A DNA stretch of 15,727 bases from CAZPUS01 sp964589825 (GCA_964589825.1 CAZPUS010000055.1:1-15727), one strand, 5' to 3'; shown: positions 1-8,489, numbered from the stretch's first letter. Numbers and translations: made by a program. Notes: a model not told the origin generated them from the letters alone.

Positions 1-2399
1 GGGTTTTGCGGTATCCGGTTGGATCGTTTCTTCGAGGAGCTACCGTACTCGATAGCAAAGAACTCGTCCGACACGTCATTGATGTTACCCTGATACTTAT
101 TAACCTTAATCATACAGTCGTTCTCGCTAGAGTCGAGGTCGGCAGGGATTACCCACTCAAGATTTGACCAATTTGAGTCTCCCAGGGCGATAGAGCCGTC
201 CGGCACGATCGAAGCCCAGTTTAGCCCTCCATTGAGCGTATACAACACCTTAACATCAGTAACCGAAACCGAATCACTTTCCCATTGAATGGTGATTGTT
301 TCGCCCGGATTAAATGTCTCTCCACCGTTTGGATACACAACCCTGACGGGAAGATCTTTCCATGGCATTGCTATTACTTCAATCGCCGTCTCAAAAACAT
401 CTACGGTTCCACCACCGGCCTCACATTCAAGAGTCAAGCCGTTGCCGTCATCTACCGTGACTTTAAAACTTTTTACAACCGGTCGGAATGTATTCCCGGC
501 ATCATCGAGCGGGTTATATTCCTGCAGTATTGTATTTCCCTCAGCCTTATAAGTAAACTGTCTGTCGTCTGAGTTGACGACAAAATGTATCCGAATAGTG
601 TAGACCCCGTCTTTGCAATCCGGAAAGGTATACGAATGAGGTGATCTGTGACGACAGCTTTGGTATATTCCTTCAGGTCCCCCGTTGGGTACTTCGGCAG
701 CTGCGATGTCCTGCGTAAACACATAATCATCACCCTTGCTCACATAGCCATCGTCACGCTCCCATCCCGACACATCGTGAGCATTGTCTCCGCAATTAAT
801 TTTTTTGTGAATAACGGATGCCGACGTAACATATACATGGGCGGTATCACGCACATCAGCATCCCCGGCGATTATGGTACAGAGCGTGTTGCTCTTTGTA
901 CCGGCGTTAAAGACACCATTTTCTACAGATCCCCCGCCGGTCACGCTCCATGTTATACCGGGAGGATCCTTCATTACATTCCCGAATTGATCAACGGCAA
1001 ATACGTGGAATGACTTTTGTTCTTCAGGAGCGCACAGTGCCAGGTCTGGACTCAAATCCAGCATTTCGATGCGGGGAGCTTCGCTGATTTCTAGTGAAAC
1101 GGTATACTGTACATCGTCGGCATTATCGGCCGAAATCGTCACGGTAGCGGTATGGTTTCCAATGGAAAGATCGGTAGTGGTTATCGTGTTTGTCAAGATA
1201 AGCGTAGAGTCATCTATATTCTTTTGCACCGTAAGCCAGCCTGCATTTGACAGGCTTACCGAAGCAGATGAAACATCGGTATTTTTTACGGCTACGGTAT
1301 TATCCTGTGCAGAGGGCGGTTCACCGTTTTTTATCGCATTAAATGATATTGTCGAAGACTGCGGAATCAATACAGGACCCGTCACTTTTTCTCCGACCCA
1401 CATGTGCGGGACATCGTAGTCGCCGCCATTGGTTATGCGCAGCGTTGCTTTTGTGCTTATTTGAATTGCGTATATATCCCAGTAATCACAATCATTGGGT
1501 TCAAGATTGCCGCCGAAGCCGGCGCCGGAGGTTGCAAAATCTTCGTGTGTGGACCATTCGGGATGCTGCCATTCGCCAGAGCCATCCGGTTTCGTGATAA
1601 ACCACACCAGCTGGTCGGTATGATCGCGAATGCAAAAGGTTTCGTGCGAGTGATAGCTTGTTCCTGCGTTGTTCATTGCCAGGTTCAAATGCATCATTCT
1701 ATTCTGCCGGGAAGGGTCCTCGGAGGGAGTGATCGAGCTGTTGCATGCCTGGCTTCCGCCTAATAGTTCGTAATGTTCTTCGTTTTGCAGATTGTACATA
1801 TCGACTGTTCGGTATGCCGTGCACAACCAGTTGCCGTTTTTGGAAAGTCCTCCGCCAAAACCGGCGTCTACCAAAATTTGCGGGGAACCCACCGACTGTA
1901 GTGTCTCGAGATCGACCTTTTGCTTCTTGGTGCTTCCCGGGCAGGGATAGCTGCATTTACACGAGGTTGTGCGGTATACGATATACGCATCGTCTCCGTT
2001 CATCCACCAGTGGGGATCAAAACCCTCAGCAACCTTGACAGGGCTCGCATTTTGTTCAAGGCGGCACAGCCATATATTACCGGAGCTTTCTCCGCAGTTA
2101 TGTTTAACCCATGTGCCGGTTGAAAAAGTCACAAAATTGCCGCCTGGAGAAATCAGAGGTGAACGAACACCGTCTTGATCGCACAATTTCTTTTCGGATG
2201 CGTTGCCTGTGAGGAAATCTACGAAATACGCATTTTCATCCGAGGCTTTTACGTACACGATCTTTCCGGTACGGTTAGGACCCACAAAAGAGTCAAATTC
2301 ACTTTTTGAGACGGAGATACCTGCATATGAACAGGACAGCATTACGCCGAGTGTAAACAAAACTACCAAATTGCCCCGCAGTGTCTGAATGTATTTCAT
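1..2399 (-). CDS. Partial exported multidomain protein: TolB-like propeller, Ig-like, malectin-like and YPNGGE modules
   Basis: I translated the minus strand by hand from ATG at 2399. The frame is open without a stop to the left edge, giving 799 codons with the C-terminus outside the window. GGGAGG lies 9 bases upstream of the ATG. Residues 1-26 form a signal peptide (hydrophobic core LVVLFTLGVML, then SCSYA-G); the Cys at 23 sits in a poor lipobox, so type I cleavage is likelier. Residues about 27-330 read as a TolB/WD40-like propeller (blade motifs such as SPGGNFVTFS and a CKCSYPC cysteine cluster). Residues about 350-442 resemble a BACON-like beta module (VSLSNAGWLTV), and about 443-530 an Ig-like module. 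Residues about 533-675 look like malectin (starting INCGD, then YTIRIHFV), a fold known to bind carbohydrate. Residues about 685-780 begin VVYPNGGETF, a module common in secreted surface proteins. A role in cell-surface carbohydrate binding is inference. The domain order and openness of the frame are seen directly; fold assignments are by eye. Confidence 0.85.
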   Translation of the reverse strand, partial: MKYIQTLRGNLVVLFTLGVMLSCSYAGISVSKSEFDSFVGPNRTGKIVYVKASDENAYFVDFLTGNASEKKLCDQDGVRSPLISPGGNFVTFSTGTWVKHNCGESSGNIWLCRLEQNASPVKVAEGFDPHWWMNGDDAYIVYRTTSCKCSYPCPGSTKKQKVDLETLQSVGSPQILVDAGFGGGLSKNGNWLCTAYRTVDMYNLQNEEHYELLGGSQACNSSITPSEDPSRQNRMMHLNLAMNNAGTSYHSHETFCIRDHTDQLVWFITKPDGSGEWQHPEWSTHEDFATSGAGFGGNLEPNDCDYWDIYAIQISTKATLRITNGGDYDVPHMWVGEKVTGPVLIPQSSTISFNAIKNGEPPSAQDNTVAVKNTDVSSASVSLSNAGWLTVQKNIDDSTLILTNTITTTDLSIGNHTATVTISADNADDVQYTVSLEISEAPRIEMLDLSPDLALCAPEEQKSFHVFAVDQFGNVMKDPPGITWSVTGGGSVENGVFNAGTKSNTLCTIIAGDADVRDTAHVYVTSASVIHKKINCGDNAHDVSGWERDDGYVSKGDDYVFTQDIAAAEVPNGGPEGIYQSCRHRSPHSYTFPDCKDGVYTIRIHFVVNSDDRQFTYKAEGNTILQEYNPLDDAGNTFRPVVKSFKVTVDDGNGLTLECEAGGGTVDVFETAIEVIAMPWKDLPVRVVYPNGGETFNPGETITIQWESDSVSVTDVKVLYTLNGGLNWASIVPDGSIALGDSNWSNLEWVIPADLDSSENDCMIKVNKYQGNINDVSDEFFAIEYGSSSKKRSNRIPQN

Positions 2400-2805
2400 A
2401 AGAAATAGCCTCCCGCCTTTTGGGTGGAGAAAGCCTTAATGGCGCTTTGTTTGATACACTAGCACCACGCAGGTTAAAACGATGAGTTTTTCCTGACAAC
2501 TCACGCTATATATACTAACTTATATAATGACAAACAATATGACAACGGGTGGTGTTATTTTGGTTATGTGACGCAAAATATAACGCGGTAGCCCATGGAT
2601 TGCTCAAAAAGTATCTTTCCCGTCTACATGAGGCATACCTGAATGGTAAAGTGGGTATCGGATGTCAAAGCCGGCCGGGTTCGGTCTGTGGAATTGTACC
2701 ATGCTTTTTAAAATCAATAATCATCTGGGCAATGGGCTGGGCGGATAAAACCACTCATTTGCCGGTAGTACTCCTGATGGCTTACACGAAGAGAAATTGT
2801 CAAAT
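2400..2805. other. Gene-free stretch between the multidomain gene and the IS remnant
   Basis: This 406-base stretch has no ORF with a convincing start and ribosome site. Its left part should hold the promoter and leader of the minus-strand gene at 1-2399. TTGTCA occurs three times on the minus strand (2494-2499, 2528-2533, 2540-2545) next to an AT-rich run, TATATATA, around 2507-2514. The right part (2550-2805) shows nothing I recognise. A 94-codon plus-strand frame there has no ribosome site and no familiar motifs, so I leave it out. Confidence 0.5.
2507..2533 (-). promoter_or_regulatory. Weak candidate promoter for the multidomain gene
   Basis: On the minus strand, TTGTCA (2528-2533) is followed by an AT-rich run that offers TATATA (2507-2512, 15-base spacer) or TATAGC (2505-2510, 17-base spacer). 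It lies about 110 bases upstream of the ATG at 2399. The match is imperfect in every register and could be chance in AT-rich DNA. Confidence 0.25.
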
Positions 2806-3410
2806 GTTGTGTATGGGGCATATCCGGTTATAGATTTATGCGGCCTTTTTCAATTCTTCTCCATCGGTAAATTCGATATTGTTTAACACTTTTGGAATAA
2901 GCGTATATCAACACATCACTCTCGCAATAGCCGCTCTCCACTGCCACAAGTTCCTTCTCGCCATCTTCTGTCGCGCCAATGATCACAAGTAAACAAAGAC
3001 GATTGTCGCTGAAGCGTACATTCGTATAAATACCGTCAACCCAAAGATAGCAATAGCGTGTAGTAGAAAGATCCCGGCGTTTCCACGCATCGTACTCATC
3101 CTTCCAGTTGTTCTTCAAGCGCGTTACTGTCGAGGCTGACAAACCAGATACCTGTTCATCCTTTACATGCTGCCATTGCTCTATATGCATATTCACTTCT
3201 GCCTTCACTGCCATACATAAAATCTTTTGTGCACCCAAATGGGCAATCTCGTCAAGAGAAAATGAAGTGGGGTCAAAATCAATGCCTACGGGGTCCGTTT
3301 TACTATTTCTCCTGCACATTGCATATCCTCCTTGGAAGTTTTTGGTTTTTTTGTGATAAATTAAAGATACTTCCGGATATGCCATGTCTTTATCGCCGAT
3401 CATACACACC
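2806..3410 (-). mobile_element. IS256-family remnant with both inverted-repeat ends and internal deletions
   Basis: The unit is about 605 bases long and is bounded by inverted repeats in two blocks. The outer block is 2806-2815 against 3401-3410 (9 of 10 match, core GTGTATG). The inner block is 2817-2827 against 3373-3383, a perfect 11-base GGCATATCCGG. The two blocks are 1 base apart on the left but 17 apart on the right, so the left end seems to have lost about 16 bases. Between the ends lies a broken Mutator/IS256-type transposase. I found no target-site duplication flanking either possible boundary, which fits an old insertion with eroded edges. A complete IS256-type element is usually about 1.3-1.5 kb, so over half is missing. 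It cannot move by itself but could in principle be mobilised by a full copy elsewhere (inference). Confidence 0.75.
2836..3319 (-). pseudogene. IS256-family (Mutator) transposase, internally deleted and frameshifted
   Basis: The start is ATG at 3319, because AGGAGG precedes it by 7 bases; an in-frame ATG at 3409 lies inside the inverted repeat and is ignored. Three pieces of an IS256 transposase can be read. The first is the N-terminal helix region ending ...EQWQHVKDEQ. The second is the segment starting VSGLSASTVTRLK and running through YLWVDGIYTNVRF and LVVI-type core (here LLVIIGATEDGEKELVAVESGY); the VDG aspartate is the first catalytic acid of the family. The third, in a different frame, is the C-terminus LIPKVLNNIEFTDGEELKKAA followed by TAA at 2836-2838. 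The junction between pieces one and two skips roughly 80 residues of the usual protein. The junction between pieces two and three removes most of the catalytic domain, including the remaining acidic residues, and shifts frame; the undisturbed frame itself stops at 2828. The protein is inactive. Family assignment is from the remembered motif set and is strong. Confidence 0.85.
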
Positions 3411-3537
3411 TTTTAAAAATACCTCAGCGGTGTCGGGTCAGTGGCGTTGGGTATGTTTCTCATGTGACAAAAATACCATCGATTGGTGCTTTTGCAGCAT
3501 CCCTCGCGTATCAGAATCCGGAGCATATCCCCGCAAT

Positions 3538-4737
3538 TCAGCTTTGCCGCTTGCACGCGTGGGCATGGCCATTGGCAATGGCGTCGAATCCGTAGCGAAT
3601 ACGGACCGCATCGAGGGCGTGGGCCAGACGGGTGCGTGTACGCTGGTGCGTGTCGGCAAACAGATCCTGCCCGTGTGCCGGGGCGGCGCACGGTTTTACG
3701 GTGCGTATCTGCAGCGCGGCACAGGATATGCGTCGGGTATACATCGTGTAAAAAAGCCGGTATGCCGCCTGCAGCAGTACACGGAAATCGGCACCCGGGG
3801 TGCGGAGGCCGTAGTAGGCGTGTATTGTGTGGCGGTCGCCGTAGGTAAGCTGCAGCCGTAAGCCGCGGGTATGCACGCCTCTGCGGCGAAGCCGGTAGGC
3901 AAAACGGTCGACCGTATCGTGCAGCATGGCTTTGATGAAAGGCATGTCGGTGGTGTTGGTCGAAAAAACACAGCGGACTTCGATGTGGTGCGTGTGCCGG
4001 GCCCCGCTGCCGCAGCGGCATCCCGGATCGATTCCCCGTACCATTGCCCACAGCATCGCCGCCTCGGGGCCGAGACAGGCGTGAAGAAACGAGTGGGAAA
4101 GGCTGCGGATATCCCCCAGACGTCGAAGGTTCATGCGGGCAAGCCGTGTGCGGGTTCTGCAGGAGAGTCCGGGAAGGATGCGTACGGGAAAGCGATCGAG
4201 TGTCTCGGTAACCGAACCGTCCCGGCAGTCGCAGATACGATTATCGCCTGCACCGAGGGCGCACAGCCCTGCGGCACAGCCTTGCGCGGCCACCCCGACC
4301 GACGCGGTGTGAAGTCCGCTCTCTGCATGGATGCGCCTCAGCAGTATGCTTCCCGGCGCGTGATGCAGCGCGGCCATGCTGCGGCGGGTTCCGCACACAT
4401 CGAGTACCATGGCGTGGTTAAACATCCGGGTATCGATCCACGGGGTGTAGTGGCTGCATATATCCTGCACCCGGTGCAGGGCCTCACGGCACGCACCCTC
4501 ATCCTCGCGGTATATGCGGATATCACCGAAGCGGCGCACCCGGTGAAGACTCATCCCGGTGCGTACGCCGGCCGCGTGTGCACAGGGGGCGCATGCGCTC
4601 GTGGTGCTCTGTGCGCTGAGGGGATCCTGCCGGGTGGTCACAAAGGCGGTTTCCCACAGCGACGGATCGCGTCGTGCGAGTGCCTGAGCGGCCAGCCCGG
4701 GGATATGCAGCCCGATGTAGAGCGGGTCACGCCGCAT
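3538..4737 (-). CDS. imuB: ImuB-like inactive Y-family polymerase subunit
   Basis: ATG at 4737 overlaps the dnaE2 stop codon (overlap 4727-4737), with GGAG 9 bases upstream, which suggests translational coupling; the product is 399 residues. A longer reading from 4821 is possible but runs entirely inside dnaE2. The N-terminus YIGLHIPGLAAQAL matches the ImuB form of the Y-family palm, in which the first catalytic Asp of Pol IV is lost. The region that carries the Asp-Glu pair in Pol IV reads HAMVLDVCGTRRS, so the catalytic triad is absent. Then come a helix-hairpin-helix thumb (LPGLSCRTRTRLARMNLRRL), a little-finger domain, and a possible beta-clamp motif QDLF near residues 357-360. The end, ALDAVRIRYG, is a common Y-family C-terminal motif. 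In known mutasomes ImuB bridges DnaE2 to the sliding clamp rather than synthesising DNA. It is unusually rich in Cys, Arg and His. It ends the lexA-dnaE2-imuB operon; I see no hairpin terminator in 3411-3537. Confidence 0.85.
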   Translation of the reverse strand: MRRDPLYIGLHIPGLAAQALARRDPSLWETAFVTTRQDPLSAQSTTSACAPCAHAAGVRTGMSLHRVRRFGDIRIYREDEGACREALHRVQDICSHYTPWIDTRMFNHAMVLDVCGTRRSMAALHHAPGSILLRRIHAESGLHTASVGVAAQGCAAGLCALGAGDNRICDCRDGSVTETLDRFPVRILPGLSCRTRTRLARMNLRRLGDIRSLSHSFLHACLGPEAAMLWAMVRGIDPGCRCGSGARHTHHIEVRCVFSTNTTDMPFIKAMLHDTVDRFAYRLRRRGVHTRGLRLQLTYGDRHTIHAYYGLRTPGADFRVLLQAAYRLFYTMYTRRISCAALQIRTVKPCAAPAHGQDLFADTHQRTRTRLAHALDAVRIRYGFDAIANGHAHACKRQS

Positions 4738-7700
4738 GCGTATGTGCTCCGGGTTCGTGAAAAGAATGGTAGCGCTGAGCCATCTCTCTGAGACGCTGTG
4801 AAGCACGGGTGAAGTCGACAATGTTGGGCTCCCACGAAACCGCCCTGAGCGTGGCGGCCTCCAGCGTGCAGCAGTCCCACTCCCGCCGAACCGTCCCCTC
4901 TATTACATACGGGCCGGGATGCTGCAGCATGCGGGCGACACGTGTGTAAACCTGCGGCCAGAGTATCACATCGCAGATGCCGCTCATATCCTCTACGGTA
5001 ATAAAGCACATTTTCTTTTTGCCCTGCACCCGGTGTACCCTCGCGGTGATGGCCCGTGCAAATACGCGCACGCGACCGTTTACGTGCGCCTCGATGTGGC
5101 CCGCGCCCACACAGCCGCATGCGGCGGGGTGCATGTCGAGCATTGCACGAATATCGCCCGAAATCATGAACCCCAGATAGTGCAGCTCATTGAGGCAGCG
5201 ATGGGCGAGCGTGTAGTCGGGAAGATGCGCGCATGCGTCAACGTGTTGCAGGTGCGGAATACGGGATCCGGCGGCAGGGACGGTGTTGGAAGTGGCGCTG
5301 TAGAGACGCGAAAGCAGCTGGGGATGGCTCAGCCCGAAGCCGTCGCACGCACCGCAGAGAATGAGGCCTTCGATCTCCGGAATGGAGAGACCGGTATGAT
5401 GAATCAGATCCGAAAGGCATCGGAACCGGCCGTAGCGTGTCTTGTATGCCTCGATGCGTGCATGCGCACGTTGTCCGAGGTGTTTGATATGCATCAGTCC
5501 CGGTCGTATACAGGTGTCAAAACCCACGTAGCGTATTTCACTTTTGTGTATGTCAAGCGGCAGAATGCGCACGCCGAGTCGTCGTGCCTCGTTGAGATAG
5601 ACATCGGTGGTGTAGAATCCGTGCCCGTTGGAAATGACCGCAGCCATAAACTGTGCGGGGTAGTGCATCTTCAGATAGGTACACTGAAACGAGAGTCGCG
5701 CGTAGCTGAGGCTGTGTGATTTACAAAACGAGAATCCGGTAAATGAGCTGATGCCCTCCCATAACCGCAGCGCCTGTGTCTGGCTGAATCCGTGGCCGCG
5801 CATACAGCCGTGGATAAAGGCCCGGGCGGTCTCCCGGTATTGTGTGGTGTGAAGTGTCCCCTCATGCAGGCTGTTCATCATCTTGCGCACCCTGTCCGCC
5901 TGTGCAAACGACATGCCGGCGATTTCGTGACATATTCGTATGATATGCTCCTGAAATACCAGGCATCCGTGGGTCTGCCCCAGGATGGGCTCGAGTGAGG
6001 GGTGAAGAAAATGCCAGCTCTTTTTTCCCTGCCGCATTTCACGGTTGCGCTGTACAAAGAGTTTTGTAAACTGTGTGCCTGCGGGGCGTACCAGGCTCGA
6101 GGTGATTCCCACATCCTCGAAGGTAAACGCCTGTGCGTTTCGGTTGAGTCTTATCTGGGCGGGACTTTCGATATAGAATATGCCCCGCGTGTCGCCTTCG
6201 CGAATGCCGCGCCGGGTTGGCGCATCGTTATGCACCCGCTCTTCGTCATAGACGCGGGGATCGTCATATCCCTGCGCATGCAGCTGTGTAAGCGTGTCGC
6301 GCAGTACCGAGAGCGAGCCGTTTCCCAGCAGATCGAATTTGATGAGCCCCAGCTCGTCGATGCCCTGGTGCATGTCGATCTGGGTAATACATCTGTTTTT
6401 GAGCCCTCCACAGCGCTGAAGTGCCACGTGGCGGTAGATGGGGGTGTCGGTGATGATCACTCCGCCGCAGTGCTGTCCAAGAAACCGCGGCATCCCTTCG
6501 ATGCGGCGGGCAATGTGCCCGATTCGCTCCAGCTCCCGTTCGTCAAATGCTTTTTTCCCCTGCATGTACAGTGAAATCTGCGCATCACTAAAGCCCAGCA
6601 CCTTTGCGGTTTCGCGGAATGCGGCACGCCGTTTGAAATGAACGATGGTGCACAGCACCGCCACATGGGAGGCACCCCAGCGGCGAAAGACATAGTCGAT
6701 TACCGCGTTTCGCTCGTCCCATCCGAAGTCGAGGTCAGCATCTGGCGGCGATGCGCGGTCTTCGTTAAGAAAACGCTCGAAGTAGAGATCGTGACGGATC
6801 GGGTCAAGATCGCTCGCCCCGATATTGTAAAAGGTGATGCTGTTGGCAGCGGAGCCGCGCATGATCGTACAGTCGCGCAAACTGCGAAATCCCGCGCTCA
6901 GGCGCCGGTTCGCCCACTCGCGAATCTCTTTTACCATAACGAAATACGAGGCATAACCCATGGAGGTGATCACCCGCAGCTCTTTTTCCTGGATGCGGCG
7001 GGCCCGGTCGTACTCCGGCATGCCCCCGTAGTTGTGCTCGAGTCCCCGCATGGCGATCTCGTGCAGATAGCTCTCGATTGAGTCGCCGTGGGGCGGACTG
7101 ATGCGGGGCAGTTTCCAGGCATTAAATTCGAATTCGACACAGCATTGTGCCGCAATGCGCTGCGATGCGGCGAGTGCGTCGTGCTGTGAGGGAAAGAGCG
7201 CGCGCATCTGTGCGGGGGGTTTGATCCAGGCTTTTTTTGAGGCCATGTCGCGTGCGGCGAGCCGGGAAACCGACGTGTTCATTCCTATGGCGCGCAGTAC
7301 GGTATGCAGATGCCACTGCCGGGCATGGGCGAACCAGGCGGGGTTGGTAACCACTGCCGGTATGCCGCAGGCGCGCGCATAGCGCAGCAGCGTTCTGCTG
7401 CTGCGCCGGCTCGCCGCGTGCTGGTTGATCAGCTCTGCATAGAGGTTGTCACGATTGGGGCTTTTGGCAAGCGCGCACAGCAGCCGCACGCTCGGCGTGA
7501 TCATGAAAAGATCGGGCCGGGGGCGGCAGAGGGCCTGTTGGAGAGAAAAGGTGTTGCGTGCACAGTGGCGCGCGCTGAGCAATTCGCACAGATCTCCGTA
7601 GCCGGTCAGGTTTTTTGCAAGCAGCAGTGCGTACTCGTGTGGATTGTCCGCAGCGGTGAGCTGCGTTCCCAGTATCGGATGGATGCCGGCCCGAAGACAC

Positions 7701-7855
7701 TGCGTGTAGAAGGTGATCAGTCCGCTCATGCGGTTGGTGTCGGTGAGGGCGAGACAGGAAAGCCCCAGCTGCACCGCCCGTTCAACGAGCTCTTCTATGG
7801 TGCACACTCCCGCATAAAAGGAGTAACAGGAGTGGATATGCAGATGGCAGAACAT
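4727..7855 (-). CDS. dnaE2: Error-prone DNA polymerase III alpha subunit DnaE2 (ImuC)
   Basis: This 1042-residue C-family polymerase is the catalytic subunit for SOS translesion synthesis. The start ATG at 7855 lies 22 bases after the lexA stop and fits the family N-terminus CHLHIHSCYSFYAG; the only SD-like match, GGGAG, is rather far (12 bases). Domains: PHP about 1-240, palm about 290-520, fingers about 550-830, helix-hairpin-helix about 820-850, OB fold about 925-1005. The catalytic acids are present: PDADLDF (D374, D376) and KFDLLG (D508). Further family landmarks are MRGSAANSI, CLVFQEHIIRICHEIAGMSF and CKSHSLSYARLSF. There is no C-terminal tau-binding domain of the replicative DnaE1 type, and the length suits DnaE2. 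The PHP motif LTDTN replaces the TDH seen in metal-binding PHP domains, so PHP proofreading is unlikely. Context with lexA upstream and imuB downstream supports DnaE2 over DnaE1. Confidence 0.93.
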   Translation of the reverse strand: MFCHLHIHSCYSFYAGVCTIEELVERAVQLGLSCLALTDTNRMSGLITFYTQCLRAGIHPILGTQLTAADNPHEYALLLAKNLTGYGDLCELLSARHCARNTFSLQQALCRPRPDLFMITPSVRLLCALAKSPNRDNLYAELINQHAASRRSSRTLLRYARACGIPAVVTNPAWFAHARQWHLHTVLRAIGMNTSVSRLAARDMASKKAWIKPPAQMRALFPSQHDALAASQRIAAQCCVEFEFNAWKLPRISPPHGDSIESYLHEIAMRGLEHNYGGMPEYDRARRIQEKELRVITSMGYASYFVMVKEIREWANRRLSAGFRSLRDCTIMRGSAANSITFYNIGASDLDPIRHDLYFERFLNEDRASPPDADLDFGWDERNAVIDYVFRRWGASHVAVLCTIVHFKRRAAFRETAKVLGFSDAQISLYMQGKKAFDERELERIGHIARRIEGMPRFLGQHCGGVIITDTPIYRHVALQRCGGLKNRCITQIDMHQGIDELGLIKFDLLGNGSLSVLRDTLTQLHAQGYDDPRVYDEERVHNDAPTRRGIREGDTRGIFYIESPAQIRLNRNAQAFTFEDVGITSSLVRPAGTQFTKLFVQRNREMRQGKKSWHFLHPSLEPILGQTHGCLVFQEHIIRICHEIAGMSFAQADRVRKMMNSLHEGTLHTTQYRETARAFIHGCMRGHGFSQTQALRLWEGISSFTGFSFCKSHSLSYARLSFQCTYLKMHYPAQFMAAVISNGHGFYTTDVYLNEARRLGVRILPLDIHKSEIRYVGFDTCIRPGLMHIKHLGQRAHARIEAYKTRYGRFRCLSDLIHHTGLSIPEIEGLILCGACDGFGLSHPQLLSRLYSATSNTVPAAGSRIPHLQHVDACAHLPDYTLAHRCLNELHYLGFMISGDIRAMLDMHPAACGCVGAGHIEAHVNGRVRVFARAITARVHRVQGKKKMCFITVEDMSGICDVILWPQVYTRVARMLQHPGPYVIEGTVRREWDCCTLEAATLRAVSWEPNIVDFTRASQRLREMAQRYHSFHEPGAHTHAA

Positions 7856-7877
7856 GGTATACAGAGACTCCCGTGTA

Positions 7878-8489
7878 TCAGTAGTAGCGGATGATGCGCT
7901 CCAGCACACCGATAATCGCGATCTGCAGTCCGTCTTCCGGACGATAGACGATGGGCTCGTAGGCCTCGTTGGCAGGACGGAGCTCGATACGTTCATTGCG
8001 CCGGTAGCAGTACTTCAGTGTGGCGTCGTTATCTATGCGTACCGCAACCACCTGTCCCTGATAATCGGGTACGGGCTGGGGGCGTATCAACGCGAGATCG
8101 TTGTGGTGAATGGCGGCATCTTTCATGGAATCACCCTGTATTCGCAGCAGAAACTGGCCGTCGTCACGGGGGATGATCGCCTTGAGCTGCAGCAGCTCGT
8201 CGATATTTTCCTCTGCGGTGATGGGAATGCCCGCTGCAATGGCGCCCACGAGTGCCACATGGTCCTCATACGCGGGCGGGCCGGTCAGCTCCAGTGCCCG
8301 GGCGCCGTGGGCCGCTTTTTTGATATAGCCTTTTTTCTGCAGCGCGGCGAGATGGTCGAAGACCGACCTGGTGTTTTTGTACCCGCAGTGCACCATGATC
8401 TGTCGATGCGTGGGCGGGTAGTGATGCTGCGAGATAAAATCTCTGATGAATTCGAATATTTTCCTTTGTGCGGGCGTGAGCTCTTTCAT
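7878..8489 (-). CDS. lexA: LexA SOS repressor
   Basis: The product is 203 residues, close to E. coli LexA (202). The start is ATG at 8489, with GGAG 9 bases upstream and the canonical N-terminus MKELTPAQRKIFEFIRDFI; the frame extends upstream but without homology. Residues about 1-65 form the winged helix-turn-helix (YPPTHRQIMVHCGYKNTRSV is the recognition region). The autocleavage site is Ala86-Gly87 in VGAIAAGIP. The Ser-Lys dyad is Ser121 (RIQGDSMKD) and Lys159 (DATLKYCYR). RecA-stimulated self-cleavage should therefore work. It is the first gene of the operon lexA-dnaE2-imuB, so it should repress itself and the two polymerase genes. A sigma-70 promoter and an overlapping palindrome sit about 110-150 bases upstream. 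The recognition helix differs from the E. coli and Bacillus types, consistent with a lineage-specific operator (inference). Confidence 0.96.
   Translation of the reverse strand: MKELTPAQRKIFEFIRDFISQHHYPPTHRQIMVHCGYKNTRSVFDHLAALQKKGYIKKAAHGARALELTGPPAYEDHVALVGAIAAGIPITAEENIDELLQLKAIIPRDDGQFLLRIQGDSMKDAAIHHNDLALIRPQPVPDYQGQVVAVRIDNDATLKYCYRRNERIELRPANEAYEPIVYRPEDGLQIAIIGVLERIIRYY

Noticed and set aside
2549..2833. 94-codon plus-strand frame left of the IS remnant
   Set aside because: There is no ribosome site and no familiar motif, and it runs into the inverted-repeat end of the IS remnant.
3871..4791. 306-codon plus-strand frame opposite imuB
   Set aside because: It is the antisense shadow of the imuB frame, which has family motifs, a ribosome site and a stop-codon overlap with dnaE2. 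The plus frame has no recognisable motif.
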